Source of the DNA: SIAQ01 sp963767835
Lineage (GTDB): Bacteria; Planctomycetota; Planctomycetia; Gemmatales; Gemmataceae
Reading direction: 5' to 3'
Length of the DNA: 64,000 bases
Assembly (NCBI GenBank): GCA_963767835.1
Contig: CAVYFY010000012.1
Coordinates: 1 to 64,000, forward strand
Below are positions 39,238-48,614 of the stretch, one piece after another (position 1 is the first letter of the stretch; every line of letters starts with the position of its first letter). The notes under the pieces were generated by a model. That model was not told where the DNA came from. It saw nothing but the letters and a program-made list of their open reading frames with translations, and did no database searches. Position numbers and translations under genes: made by a program.

Positions 39238-39503
39238 GTCGATCACCTGCTTTCGTGTGTCTCGCCGTGGTTTGCGTTTGATGAGTTCTTCGCAAGTGCC
39301 GTGCCAGTCCCCCAGGCATACGCACTTTTACCGAACCGTGCTTTTTCCAGTATTTTCCTAAATGTCCAAGCCCGTCCGGATTGCGTGGTGTAAAGAAACC
39401 GCAACAAGTTGCTCTTTTCTGTTAGCGCCGCATCTGCTAGAAGCCGCCGCTGCATGGAACGCATGCTGCAAGCCGTAGCTACAAGCCGTAGTAGCTGCAA
39501 GCC

Positions 39504-39590
39504 GTAGGGTGGGTCGAGCGTAATCGCGAGGCCCACCGGACGTTGCGGGAGCGTGGTGGGCCTCGCGAGTACGCTCGACCCACCCCACGG
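39504..39590. repeat. Palindromic GTAGGGTGGGTCGA-type repeat, copy 2
   Basis: The left arm TAGGGTGGGTCGAGCG continues through GCGAGGCCCACC; the right arm GGTGGGCCTCGCGAGTACG continues to CTCGACCCACCC. The arms pair nearly completely. It is preceded at 39466-39507 by three short direct copies of CTGCAAGCCGTAG. Both lie in the gene-free stretch 39238-39649, in which nothing else is recognised apart from the upstream region of the gene at 39650. Confidence 0.85.
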
Positions 39591-39649
39591 CCGGGACTGC
39601 GTAGGGATTCGTGCGGGCATTGGCCCATTTTAGGCACAAGGATCGAGCC

Positions 39650-42484
39650 ATGAAACTTGGGCACTCTTCGAGCTGGTTGATTATCCCCGGCGTGGGTTTG
39701 CTGGCGGGCCTGTTCGTCTTTGCGAGCTGGGCCCTGGCGCAGACGACGATGCACAAGAACGGCTTCGAGGCCAAAGTTGGCTTCAGCAAGGGCGGGGCCG
39801 ACGCCGTCTTTGACGAGACCGCGCACAAGATCGACGACCGCGAGCCGCACAGCGGTCAGGGCTGCGAGTACATCGATCTCGATATCAAACAGGGCAACTA
39901 CATCTATTACGTCTATCCCGTCGGCAAGGCGCCCATTGCCGAGGAACTGCGCGCCGCTCTGTGGGTGCGCGCCAATCGGCCCGGCATCAAGCTGATGGCC
40001 CGCGTCGTGCTCCCCAATCAGCGCGATCCGAGCAACGTCCAAAACGTCCTGACCACCTACATCGAAAGCGACAAGGGCAACATCTACGAGCAAGCCGGGC
40101 AATGGCAGCTTTTGGAACTCGGCCGGGCCGTCACGCTTGCCAAGCAGCAGCAGCTTCTCATGAACAAAAAATACGACCGGACCATCGACTTCAGCGGCGC
40201 CTACATCGATGGTTTGGTGCTGAATGTGTGCGCCGGCCCGGGTCCGACCAAGATCTGGATCGACGATCTCGAAGTGGGGCCGATTACCTCGAATCCCGCG
40301 CCAATCGTGGATAACAACAACAATAACAAGAGCACCCCCCGCATCGGCGCCAACAATTCCGTGGTGCATTTCGATGGGAATCGCCTGGTTGTCGGCAAGC
40401 AGCGCATGTTCTTCCGGGCGATCCGCTACACCGACACCATGTTGCCGGTCCTGCACAGCGCCGGCTTCAACACGGTTTTCTTCGATCGCAATGCGAACCC
40501 GGCCCTGATCAGCGAAGCATCCGAGCTCGGCATGTGGGTGGTGCCGGAGTTACGCGTCATGGGAGACGATGGTCAGCCCGTATCGTCGGACGAGATCGCC
40601 AAGCAAGTCACCGCCGATGCCGCCAATGACGCGGTGCTGTTTCGGCTCGTTAACGGCGTCCTCGATTTCGAGAAGGCGCCGATGGTGCAGCGGCAATTGC
40701 AAATCGCACATGGCGCCGATCCGGGGCATCCGATCGGCGGCAATGTCTGGGATGGCATGATGCCCTACTCGCGCTCCCTCGAGCTCATGGGCGTGCACCG
40801 TTTCCCGTTGATGACCACCATGGAGTTGCCCGAATATCGCACCTGGCTCGAGAACCGGCAAAAGCTGGCCAATCCCAACACCTTCACCTGGACCTGGATT
40901 CAAACGCACCTCCCCGAATGGTACGGCGAACTGCTCTATAACCAGGCGACCAATGCCGAATTCCGCGAACCGGTCGGCCCGCAGCCCGAACAAATCCGCC
41001 TGTTGGCGTACTCCGCCCTGGCCGCGGGCTGCCGTGGCCTGGGTTATTATTCGGACCGCTTTTTGGCCGATAGTCATCAAGGCCGAGATCGCTTGTTGTG
41101 CTGTGCCCTGCTCAATCAGGAGATGGACATGATGCGCGACCTGCTGGTGACGGTCGAGGATCCGCCGCAATGGGTGGACACCTCGCACAAGGACATCAAG
41201 GCCGCGGTGATGCGTTGCAGTCAGGGTGTGTTGGTGATACCGATTTGGCAAGGGAAATTCTCCCAGTTCGTGCCCACCCAGGCCGCCGTCGCCAAGCTGC
41301 ATTTGGTGGTGCCGCAGGTTCCGATCACAATGCAAGCGTGGGAAGTCAGCCCGGGGGACGTGCGCGGCCTGAAGGTGGAGCGCGTGGACCAGGGGCAGAA
41401 GGTGACGCTGCCGGAATTCGGCCTGACCTCAATGGTGGTTTTCACGGCCGACACGCGATTGATGGGCCGCTTCCAGGACATGGCCCGCAACAAACGCCAG
41501 CAAGCCGCTCAATGGTCGCACGACATGGCCGTCTATGAATACGAAAAAGTCGTGAAGGTTCACATCGAACTGGAAAAGATGGGCATCACGCTAAATGACG
41601 GCAACGCGCTCCTGGAGGACGCCCGCAAGCGCACCGCGAAATCCGAAGAGCTTTGGAAAGCACGCAATTTCACCGAGGCGTATCACGAGGCCGAACGCGC
41701 TCTGCGGCCCGTGCGCATTCTCATGCGGGCGCACTGGGAAAAAGCGGTGCGAGGCCTCGACACGCCCGTCGCCAGCCCGTATGCCGTCACCTACTACACA
41801 CTGCCCCGGCACTGGCAATTCATGAACCAGGTCCGCGCTTGCAGCCCCGGCGCCAACGTCTTGCCCGGCGGCGATTTCGAGCTGGACCCATCTCGCGTCC
41901 AGGATTCCTGGAAGCTCGTCAAGGAATCGCTTGACGATCTCGAGCTTGGCGCCGAGCGCGTCGCCGAGATGACGATTGACCGCCTTGAGGAGAAGAAGGA
42001 GGAGCCGAAGGATGCCAAGCCGGTGCCGGCGGGAGGCGTGAAAGTGGAGCAGAAAATCACCGTGAAGAAGATTCACGACACGCCGATCGAAGGTCGGCAA
42101 TGCCTGATGCTGCAAGTGAAGCCGCACCGCGGCAAGGCGGCGCCGCCGGGGCTGGAGCGGACGGTGCTGGCCTTGACGAGCCCGAGCGTGAAGCTGCCGC
42201 CGGGCAGCCTGGTGCAAATCAGCGGCCTGGTCAACATCCCGGTGCCGATCACCGCCTCCCCGGACGGCGCGCTCTTGTACGACAGCGCCGGCGGCGAACC
42301 ATTGGCCATACGGTTCTTCTCGCCAACGGGCTGGAAGAAATTCACCGTGTATCGCCGTGTGCCGGCATCGGGCCAGATTAGCGTAACAATGGCCCTGACC
42401 GGCGTCGGCACGGCGTACTTCGACGACATCCGCATCGAGCCGCTGACCCCGCCGGGCGGTGTGGTGCAGGCGGGAACGAAATGA
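39650..42484 (+). CDS. Large exported protein with possible glycoside-hydrolase-like fold
   Basis: 944 residues from ATG at 39650. Signal segment SWLIIPGVGLLAGLFVFASW. A beta-rich domain follows (HSGQGCEYIDLDIKQGNYIY; ITSNPAPIVDN ends it), then a part that resembles a TIM barrel: VGKQRMFFRAIRYTDTMLP, AGFNTVFFDRNANPALISEA, GCRGLGYYSD. The middle helical part (YEKVVKVHIELEKMGITL) and a C-terminal carbohydrate-binding-like sandwich (TAYFDDIRIEPL) complete it. The layout resembles planctomycete proteins related to glycoside hydrolase superfamilies, but catalytic acids cannot be named. Probably periplasmic. Confidence 0.55.
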   Translation: MKLGHSSSWLIIPGVGLLAGLFVFASWALAQTTMHKNGFEAKVGFSKGGADAVFDETAHKIDDREPHSGQGCEYIDLDIKQGNYIYYVYPVGKAPIAEELRAALWVRANRPGIKLMARVVLPNQRDPSNVQNVLTTYIESDKGNIYEQAGQWQLLELGRAVTLAKQQQLLMNKKYDRTIDFSGAYIDGLVLNVCAGPGPTKIWIDDLEVGPITSNPAPIVDNNNNNKSTPRIGANNSVVHFDGNRLVVGKQRMFFRAIRYTDTMLPVLHSAGFNTVFFDRNANPALISEASELGMWVVPELRVMGDDGQPVSSDEIAKQVTADAANDAVLFRLVNGVLDFEKAPMVQRQLQIAHGADPGHPIGGNVWDGMMPYSRSLELMGVHRFPLMTTMELPEYRTWLENRQKLANPNTFTWTWIQTHLPEWYGELLYNQATNAEFREPVGPQPEQIRLLAYSALAAGCRGLGYYSDRFLADSHQGRDRLLCCALLNQEMDMMRDLLVTVEDPPQWVDTSHKDIKAAVMRCSQGVLVIPIWQGKFSQFVPTQAAVAKLHLVVPQVPITMQAWEVSPGDVRGLKVERVDQGQKVTLPEFGLTSMVVFTADTRLMGRFQDMARNKRQQAAQWSHDMAVYEYEKVVKVHIELEKMGITLNDGNALLEDARKRTAKSEELWKARNFTEAYHEAERALRPVRILMRAHWEKAVRGLDTPVASPYAVTYYTLPRHWQFMNQVRACSPGANVLPGGDFELDPSRVQDSWKLVKESLDDLELGAERVAEMTIDRLEEKKEEPKDAKPVPAGGVKVEQKITVKKIHDTPIEGRQCLMLQVKPHRGKAAPPGLERTVLALTSPSVKLPPGSLVQISGLVNIPVPITASPDGALLYDSAGGEPLAIRFFSPTGWKKFTVYRRVPASGQISVTMALTGVGTAYFDDIRIEPLTPPGGVVQAGTK

Positions 42485-42539
42485 GGCAGCGCCCGCACAC
42501 GCAATAAGGCAGCATCGGCATTACAACCACGAGGTCAGG

Positions 42540-43318
42540 ATGAGAATACCGTTCTTGGCATTCATCGCTTCGTTTCTGGCCGGCCACCGGCTCTTCGCTC
42601 AATGCACCGATGGCGATATGCCGAGAGATGAAGGCTCAACCGCGCGGTGGATTCAGGCGAAAGCGGTGGTCGCTGTGACCACGGTGCCCTATTGCGTTGA
42701 TCTGGCCTGGCAGGTTCCCTTTGGCAGCAGAGTGGGTTGGTTCACGGCCTCCGCGGACAACCCGGATCCGCTTCACGCACCTGCAAAGGTCTTTCTGCTC
42801 CGAGGCAGCGGCACCGTGTTCAGCCGCGGTTTTGGGGATCTTTGCACCAAACTGCGTCGAGCCGGAATTTGGGCGGAAGACCTCGGGCCGGTCGGCGATC
42901 ATTGGATATGCCGGCACCTCAGCGAGGAAAAGAATGCCGGTGCTTGCAGGGACCAATCATTCTGGTCGGCCATTCCCGCGGTGGCCGCCACGCTGTCGAA
43001 GCGGCATACGGACTACAAAAAGCCGGCATCGACGTGGACTTGCTGGTTTGCCTTGATGTCACCTTGTTGCCACCCGTGCCAAGCAACGTGCGACAGGCGC
43101 TCAACGTCTATGTCAGGGGCCAACTCCTTTACCCGTCCGACACGCTGAAGCCAGCCGCCGGCGCCACGGCCCGAATCGAAAACATCGACCTGAGCGATCC
43201 AAGTTCGACGATCCATGTCAAGGGCCTGCACCACATGAATATCACGGCGAGCCAAGACGTGCACGATTTCGTCATGACGCGCATCCTTCAGGTCGCCGGC
43301 AAAACGCCTTGTCCTTGA
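42540..43318 (+). CDS. Exported alpha/beta-hydrolase-like protein (one frameshift)
   Basis: From ATG at 42540, signal peptide MRIPFLAFIASFLAGHRLFA. The first frame carries VFLLRGSGTVFSRGFGDL, and after a break near 42945 the next frame continues with GPIILVGHSRGGRHAVEAAY, a classic nucleophile elbow, then GIDVDLLVCLDVTLLP and IHVKGLHHMNI with a possible catalytic His. Lipase/esterase-type activity is plausible; the substrate is unknown. Confidence 0.65.
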
Positions 43319-43342
43319 CGGAATCGAATCCAATGCCCAAGG

Positions 43343-43412
43343 CTCACGCAATTCCCGACGCGCGCAGGTTCCGTTCCAGGCTCTCCATCGGCAGACCGAT
43401 CACGTTCACCAA
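43343..43412 (-). pseudogene. Remnant of a second maf gene 3' end
   Basis: On the minus strand it reads NVIGLPMESLERNLRASGIA then a stop, matching the C-terminus of the intact maf gene at 44613-45198 (NVIGLPMESLEKNLRSLGFA). The upstream part is decayed, with an in-frame stop just before this block. It lies 35 bases beyond the fic stop, so fic is flanked by two maf 3' ends in the same orientation. Confidence 0.75.
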
Positions 43413-43446
43413 CGTTTACCGCATGCGCGGCTCCTTGTCGCCGCCA

Positions 43447-44565
43447 TTAAACAACCTCTTCGTACCTCGCTCCAAGCCGGTAGCGCCGCGCTTTCTTCGA
43501 CGGATCGGCGATTTCGAGAAAACCTTGCTCGACCCACTTGAGACACAGTGCTGACGCAGCGCGGCTGCTTACCCCGAAGAAATCGGCGGCGTCGCCGGCG
43601 GCAATCGTGCTCATTTTTGCGAATAGCGACAACGCCTTGCGTTGCTGCGCCGTCAAGTCACGCAGGATTGCCTTGCGGTCGGGATCGCCGCGACGTTCGG
43701 CTTCCTCGGCCTGGGCGCGGACGCGGGCAAAGCTGTCGGCCATGCCCCGGCAGAAGTAATCGATGAACCTGGTGATGTCCGCCGATTCCCGCCCCATGTA
43801 ATAGTTGTGGCTGGGGCCGACCGTGAGGGCCTCATAATACCCGCCAAGGTGCTTGGCGTAGTATTCCTCCAGGGAGTAGATTCCGTGCAGCCCGTAGCTG
43901 CCTTGATGCAGAATCAGCGTCGTGAGGAGCCGGGCGGTCCGGCCGTTGCCGTCATAGTAGGGATGAATGGTTGCGAATTGATAGTGGGCGACGGCGGCAA
44001 CTACCGGAATCGGAAATTCATCCTGGCTCAATTCTTCACCGATCCAGGCAATCAGATTTTTCATCAGGCGACGCACGTCCTGTGCCTCGGGCGGCAGATA
44101 AACAATCGCGCCGGTGCGGCCGTCGCGAATGACGTTCTGGCCGTCTCGGTACTTGGTCGCCTTCTGCTTGCCGTGCAGAATCAGGCCATGGATGGTGCGG
44201 ATTATCACCTCGGTAAAGCACTGCTTCTTTTTCCCCTGGTTCGTCACGAATTCGAGGGCGCGGTAGTAATTGCGCACCTCGGTTTCATCGCGTTCCCGGC
44301 CGGGAAATCCGCCGCCCCCCTTGAGGACATCCTCGACCTGGGACGGGCTCAAGCGGTTGCCTTCGATCTGCGTCGAAAAATGCGTCGAGAGCAGGCGGGC
44401 CGTCTTGCGCAGCGAGTCCAGCATCGGCACCGTGAGGGGCAGACGGATAATCGCCTGCCGGCACGCCTCGATCTCCATGAGCGACTTGGCGATCTTCGGC
44501 GTCAGCATGAAGTTGGGTGCAAACACGTCGGCATCCCCCGTGCAAGCACCATAGCGGCACGTCAT
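43447..44565 (-). CDS. Fic-domain AMP transferase with N-terminal inhibitory helix
   Basis: 372 residues if the ATG at 44565 is used; a GTG near 44526 or the ATG at 44508 are alternatives, since no ribosome site precedes 44565. The motif ATIHPYYDGNGRTARLL (H201) is the canonical Fic active site. STQIEGNR (S64-G69) matches the (S/T)xxxE(G/N) inhibitory motif, placed before the Fic core, so the protein is a class II self-inhibited type needing no separate antitoxin. A C-terminal winged-helix region (DAADFFGVSSRAASAL) could bind DNA. The family transfers AMP to target proteins; the target is unknown. Confidence 0.9.
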   Translation of the reverse strand: MTCRYGACTGDADVFAPNFMLTPKIAKSLMEIEACRQAIIRLPLTVPMLDSLRKTARLLSTHFSTQIEGNRLSPSQVEDVLKGGGGFPGRERDETEVRNYYRALEFVTNQGKKKQCFTEVIIRTIHGLILHGKQKATKYRDGQNVIRDGRTGAIVYLPPEAQDVRRLMKNLIAWIGEELSQDEFPIPVVAAVAHYQFATIHPYYDGNGRTARLLTTLILHQGSYGLHGIYSLEEYYAKHLGGYYEALTVGPSHNYYMGRESADITRFIDYFCRGMADSFARVRAQAEEAERRGDPDRKAILRDLTAQQRKALSLFAKMSTIAAGDAADFFGVSSRAASALCLKWVEQGFLEIADPSKKARRYRLGARYEEVV

Positions 44566-44590
44566 TAAAACGTCAATAAAGCGTCATTAA
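44560..44590. promoter_or_regulatory. Three 11-bp-spaced direct repeats upstream of or at the fic start
   Basis: CGTCATTAA at 44560, CGTCAATAA at 44571 and CGTCATTAA at 44582 repeat with an 11-bp period, so the copies lie on the same helix face. This suits a dimeric or oligomeric repressor, possibly the winged-helix part of Fic itself (inference). If fic starts at 44508 or the nearby GTG, the repeats lie in the expected promoter area. Confidence 0.6.
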
Positions 44591-44612
44591 CGGTGATGGC
44601 CGCAATTCTCGA

Positions 44613-45198
44613 TCATGCGAATCCCAGCGAACGCAGATTCTTTTCCAGGCTTTCCATCGGCAGACCGATCACGTTGGTCAGGCTTCCCTCAATGATCCGC
44701 AGGAATGGATCGTTCTCTTCCTGGATCGCGTACGCTCCGCTTCGGCCCACCCAAGCATCGGTTGCCAGATATCCGTCCAACTCTTGCTTGCTCAAAGTGC
44801 GGCAACGGAGGCGGGTCCGCTCTTGCCAGACAAATTGCAGATCGTCGGGCCGACGCCATAGGACGACGCCGGTCCAGAGTTCGTGCTCGCGGCCGCCCAA
44901 TGCGGTGATGATGCGGCGGGCGTCGTCCACGTCGCTTGGCTTGCCGATGACCTGCCCGTCGAGCCAACCTACGGTGTCCGCGGCGAGGACCAATCCTTCC
45001 GAAACGCGCGGCGCGACGGCGGCGGCTTTCATCCACGAAACGGTCATCACGTAATGACGCGGATCGCTGAACCCGGCCCCGGTCGGTTCGTCGATGTGCG
45101 ACGGCATCACCTCAATGTCGTAGCCGGCGCTCAAGCAGGATCCGCCGGTCCGGCGAGTTGCTGGCGAGAATCAGGCGGCGTGCGGTTGTTTTTGCCAT
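44613..45198 (-). CDS. maf: Maf-family nucleoside-triphosphate pyrophosphatase (frameshift near the start)
   Basis: Starts at ATG 45198 with MAKTTARRLILASNSPDRRI; the Maf signature ASxSPRR is recognisable. The frame breaks near 45133 and continues with SAGYDIEVMPSHIDEP, LVLAADTVGWLDGQVIGKP, and TLSKQELDGYLATDAWVGRS, ending NVIGLPMESLEKNLRSLGFA. It hydrolyses non-standard NTPs, a house-cleaning role. The 5' end overlaps the GT9 gene by 28 bases. Confidence 0.85.
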
Positions 45199-46238
45199 GT
45201 GCTCAGAACGATCTCCAGCGAAGGCCAAAGACGGGCCGGCGTCAGCTCGGCCATGCACTCCATGCGCGGGCAGGTCTTGAGGTAACTGCCGCGGCACCAG
45301 ATCGTTGTCGCCACCGCCCGTTCGCCCTGGCCATATGGCCCGGTTTTTTCGCTCAAAGTGCAAGTATACGGCGCGACCACCGGCCGTCCCAGAGCGACCG
45401 CCAGGTGCAATGGCCCGGTGTCATTCGCGATCATCGCATCAACTTCGGCCAAGATCGCGACCAGGTGCGGCAACGTCGTCTTTCCCGCGAGCCGACAAAC
45501 CGGCCCGCGCATCAGCCCGGCCGCTTGATCGGCGAGAAGCGCTTCCTCGGGTGAGCCGACGAACACCGCCGTGCCGCCGAACCGTTCCTGAGCTTGCCTG
45601 GCCAACGCGGCGAAATGCTCCGGCGGCCAGCGCTTCGTCAGCCAGCGCGAGCCGACGCCCACCGCCAGCCACGGCCGCGGAAACGATTGCAACTGTTCGC
45701 GCGCCCACGCCCTGGCGTCCGCTTGAATCGGCACATGAAACGATTTGTGCGATTTTTCACCTAGTGCTTCGACGACGCGCCAGTAGCGATCAACGGCGTG
45801 GACCACATCCGTGCGGTCGTCCACATGATGCGTATAGCACATCGCGGCACCCTCGCGCGCCGATGCCAGGCCGATGCGAGCCGGCGCTCGCGTCGCCATC
45901 GTCATCAATCCCGTGCGTAATAGGCCTTGCAGGTCGATGACCAGATCGAATCGGCGTTTGCGCAGATCGTGCAGGAAACGCGCGAAGCTTATTCCCCCCG
46001 TGAGCAAGCCGGCTCGCATCGCCCCGCGGTCAAAGGGAATGATCTCATTCAAGTCGGGATGGCCGCATAGCAGCGGAGCATAGGTGCGATTGACGATCCA
46101 GGCAATTTGCGCGGGCGGAAAGCGTCTTCGCAACGCCGTCAACACCGGTAAGCTGTGCACGATGTCGCCCAACGCACTCGGCTTGATCACGGCGATGCGC
46201 TCCGGCTCCTGGCGAAGCGAGATGGCACGGACGGGCAT
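45171..46238 (-). CDS. GT9-family glycosyltransferase, heptosyltransferase-like
   Basis: 355 residues from ATG at 46238. Seen: IAVIKPSALGDIVHSLPVLT at the start (the KxxxxGD block), VIDLQGLLRTGLM, AVGVGSRWLTKRWPPEHFA, and MIANDTGPLHLAVALGRPVV, the GT9 donor-binding block. It transfers a sugar from a nucleotide donor, likely ADP-heptose or similar, in surface glycan building. Followed by maf with overlap and preceded by the MFS gene, all on the minus strand. Confidence 0.85.
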   Translation of the reverse strand: MPVRAISLRQEPERIAVIKPSALGDIVHSLPVLTALRRRFPPAQIAWIVNRTYAPLLCGHPDLNEIIPFDRGAMRAGLLTGGISFARFLHDLRKRRFDLVIDLQGLLRTGLMTMATRAPARIGLASAREGAAMCYTHHVDDRTDVVHAVDRYWRVVEALGEKSHKSFHVPIQADARAWAREQLQSFPRPWLAVGVGSRWLTKRWPPEHFAALARQAQERFGGTAVFVGSPEEALLADQAAGLMRGPVCRLAGKTTLPHLVAILAEVDAMIANDTGPLHLAVALGRPVVAPYTCTLSEKTGPYGQGERAVATTIWCRGSYLKTCPRMECMAELTPARLWPSLEIVLSTWQKQPHAA

Positions 46239-46262
46239 CTGCGAATCCTTTCGCAACGTGTT

Positions 46263-47522
46263 CTATCCCCCGCGGCGAATGCGGGGCAGCATCGGCAGCA
46301 TCAACAATAGCAAAATCGCGCCGGCGATGTAAGGCAGAAGATGGTTATCCGTGAGTTTGTAGAGCGTCACGCCGAAAAGCGGACCGAGAATCCGGGCCAT
46401 CGCGGAGGCAGATTGATTGACGCCAAGAACCTCGCCTTGACGGTCCGCGGCTGCTCGCCGCGAGATCAATGCTTGCGCCGACGGCGTCAAGAACGCGAAG
46501 CCAATCACGGCCGCGGTCAGGGCGGCGAAGAGTGCGGCAGTCAACCCGGCGCCGGAATAATCCCAGGCGACAGCCAGGCTGATGCCGCCCATGAGGCTGA
46601 CGCCGACGGCCATGAAGCCGATGCCAATCGCCATCAGTGTCACTTCGCTCAAGTGGGACGCCAGCCGGCGATAAAGAAGCCCTTGTGTCAACATGAGGAT
46701 GAAGCCGACATAAGCGAAAATCAGGAAGCTCTTATCCTCATCGAAGCCGAAGTTATCCTTGAGGAAGAGGGCGAGCGTGACCTCGAAGGCGCCGAAGCCG
46801 AGACTGGCAGTGAAAAAGGTCAGGATCACCGGGCCGATGGCGGTGTCGGTGAGGACGTGGCGCGTGGCCGCCCAGTCGAAGAGGGTGCGCCGCACGGTGC
46901 TGATCGCGCCGAAGATGCGCGTCTCTTTCAAGAGAGCTACGCCCAGGAGCAGCGCGGTCAGAGACATGGCTGCCGCGGTGTAGCCGATGAGTCCTTGCTC
47001 GCCGGGCCGGAAATAGAGGGAGCCGAAGCCGATGAGCGGTCCGAATGTGAAGCCGATGCCGAAGGCGGCGCCGATGAGGGCCATGCCGTGCTTGCGTCGT
47101 TCGGGGGGCGTGCAGTCGGCGACGACCGCCATCGCGGTGGAAATCGTCGCCCCGGAAACGCCGGCGCCGATGCGGGCGACAAAGAACAGCAGCATCGCCA
47201 ATCCCGCGTGCTCGGCCGGCTTGAGCGAGGCGGCGTAACCGAACGCCGTGTAAAAGACAACCGAGCCGAACAGCCCGACCAGCAGGATCGGCCGCCGGCC
47301 GATGCGATCGGACAATCGGCCCCAAAGCGGCGCGAACAGGAATTGCATCAGCGAGAAGGAGGACATCAACAGGCCGACAATCATGCCCGCGACCGGATCG
47401 GCGCCGCCTCGGTCGCCCGGATGCAGATGTTCCGCATACGCCTCGGCAATTCGCGGCAACAGAGGTAGGACAATGCCGAAGCCGAGCAAGTCGATGAACA
47501 CGACAAGAAAGACGATCATCAT
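46263..47522 (-). CDS. MFS transporter, TetA-like
   Basis: About 419 residues from the first Met of MMIVFLVVFIDLLGFGIVLP; twelve membrane helices are expected. The motif LWGRLSDRIGRRPILLVGL between helices 2 and 3 is the typical MFS signature, and GAGVSGATISTAMAVVADCT resembles the drug:H+ antiporter 1 (TetA) block. A basic in-frame extension to 47675 is open but not convincing. In another frame, ATG at 47645 gives a Pro/Ala-rich N-terminus (MDADIPTPPASASDG) that joins here after one base shift and may be the true start. The substrate cannot be named. Confidence 0.8.
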   Translation of the reverse strand: MMIVFLVVFIDLLGFGIVLPLLPRIAEAYAEHLHPGDRGGADPVAGMIVGLLMSSFSLMQFLFAPLWGRLSDRIGRRPILLVGLFGSVVFYTAFGYAASLKPAEHAGLAMLLFFVARIGAGVSGATISTAMAVVADCTPPERRKHGMALIGAAFGIGFTFGPLIGFGSLYFRPGEQGLIGYTAAAMSLTALLLGVALLKETRIFGAISTVRRTLFDWAATRHVLTDTAIGPVILTFFTASLGFGAFEVTLALFLKDNFGFDEDKSFLIFAYVGFILMLTQGLLYRRLASHLSEVTLMAIGIGFMAVGVSLMGGISLAVAWDYSGAGLTAALFAALTAAVIGFAFLTPSAQALISRRAAADRQGEVLGVNQSASAMARILGPLFGVTLYKLTDNHLLPYIAGAILLLLMLPMLPRIRRGG

Positions 47523-47731
47523 CGCCGTTCGCGCGCGGCCGGCGCCGCGGACAATTCGCGCTGCGATGGCGGCAGCGGCGGTTCGCCGGCGCGAATCGGT
47601 CCGTCGCTTGCCGATGCCGGTGGTGTGGGAATGTCCGCGTCCATAGATTGTTACGATAGGAAGATACCGCCGCATTGTTTAGCCCCGCCTTGCAGAGGCG
47701 GGCGGGCGCGTTGCCGCGACGGACCAATCCC

Positions 47732-48544
47732 ATGACCGCCGATCCCTTGTTCCCGCATTGCGAAAACGCCGCACCCCCCGGCTGGCTCGTCTTCGATTGC
47801 GAGAGCATTCCCGATGGCAAGTTGCTCAACATCGTCAAGTATCCGGCCGAGTCGATGACGCCGGAAGTCGCCGTCGCGCGCACCCAGGCCGAGGCGCTGG
47901 AACGAACGGGTTCGGATTTCTTGCCGGTGACATTCCAACTTCCGATCGCGATCACGATGCTGCGCGTTGGCGTCGATTTCAGCTTGCAAGGGATCGCCTG
48001 CCTCGATGCGCCGCGCTATCGGCCGCGCGAGATCGCCGTGCAATTCTGGGCGGGGCTGGCATATCATCGCCAGCACTGGCCCGACGTGAAGATCGTCACC
48101 TTCAATGGCCTCGGGTTCGATCTGCCGTTACTGGAAATGGCCGCCTTCCGCTATGGCTTGGCGATTCTCGAGCGCTCCCACGGCGATTGGCATCTCGACC
48201 TGATGGATTGGCTGACGAATTCCGGTGAAATCCGGCTTTCCGGTGGACTCAACCTGCTCGCTAAACTGCTCGGCAAACCCGGCAAAATGGAAGTGACCGG
48301 CAACAAAGTCTACCGCATGTGGCTCGACAACAAGATTGACGCCATCAACGATTATTGCCTGTGCGACACGCTCGACACCTACTTCGTCTTCCTGCGCACG
48401 CGCGTCATGGCCGGCGCGCTTTCCCTCGCCGACGAGCAAGCCCTGATCCGCCGCGCCAAGGATTGGCTCCCCGGCCAGACCGCTGCCTACCCGGCCCTTG
48501 CCGAATATGTCACGCACTGGGGCGATTGGCAACCGTGGCCGTGA
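47732..48544 (+). CDS. Predicted 3'-5' exonuclease, PolB-like (DNA_pol_B_exo2 family)
   Basis: 270 residues. LVFDCESIPDGKLL carries the DxE motif (D22, E24), VTFNGLGFDLPLLEMAAF carries the second Asp block, and YCLCDTLDTYFVFLR carries the YxxxD motif, all in DnaQ-like order. The family is a stand-alone homologue of the DNA polymerase B exonuclease domain with no polymerase part. It would degrade or trim DNA or RNA in the cytoplasm; its pathway is unknown. Confidence 0.85.
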   Translation: MTADPLFPHCENAAPPGWLVFDCESIPDGKLLNIVKYPAESMTPEVAVARTQAEALERTGSDFLPVTFQLPIAITMLRVGVDFSLQGIACLDAPRYRPREIAVQFWAGLAYHRQHWPDVKIVTFNGLGFDLPLLEMAAFRYGLAILERSHGDWHLDLMDWLTNSGEIRLSGGLNLLAKLLGKPGKMEVTGNKVYRMWLDNKIDAINDYCLCDTLDTYFVFLRTRVMAGALSLADEQALIRRAKDWLPGQTAAYPALAEYVTHWGDWQPWP

Positions 48545-48614
48545 AATTCGATCTTTACAAGCGAGCAAGAATGCCTGAAGATAATACGGTCAACCCATCG
48601 TTTTGGAATATGCC

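Noticed and set aside
43447..44565. fic as half of a toxin-antitoxin pair
   Set aside because: The inhibitory STQIEGN motif is inside the protein and no small antitoxin gene is adjacent.
1645..45133. Programmed ribosomal frameshifting as the cause of the breaks
   Set aside because: The breaks lie in unrelated contexts without a shared slippery heptamer or downstream pseudoknot, and occur in genes not known for recoding.
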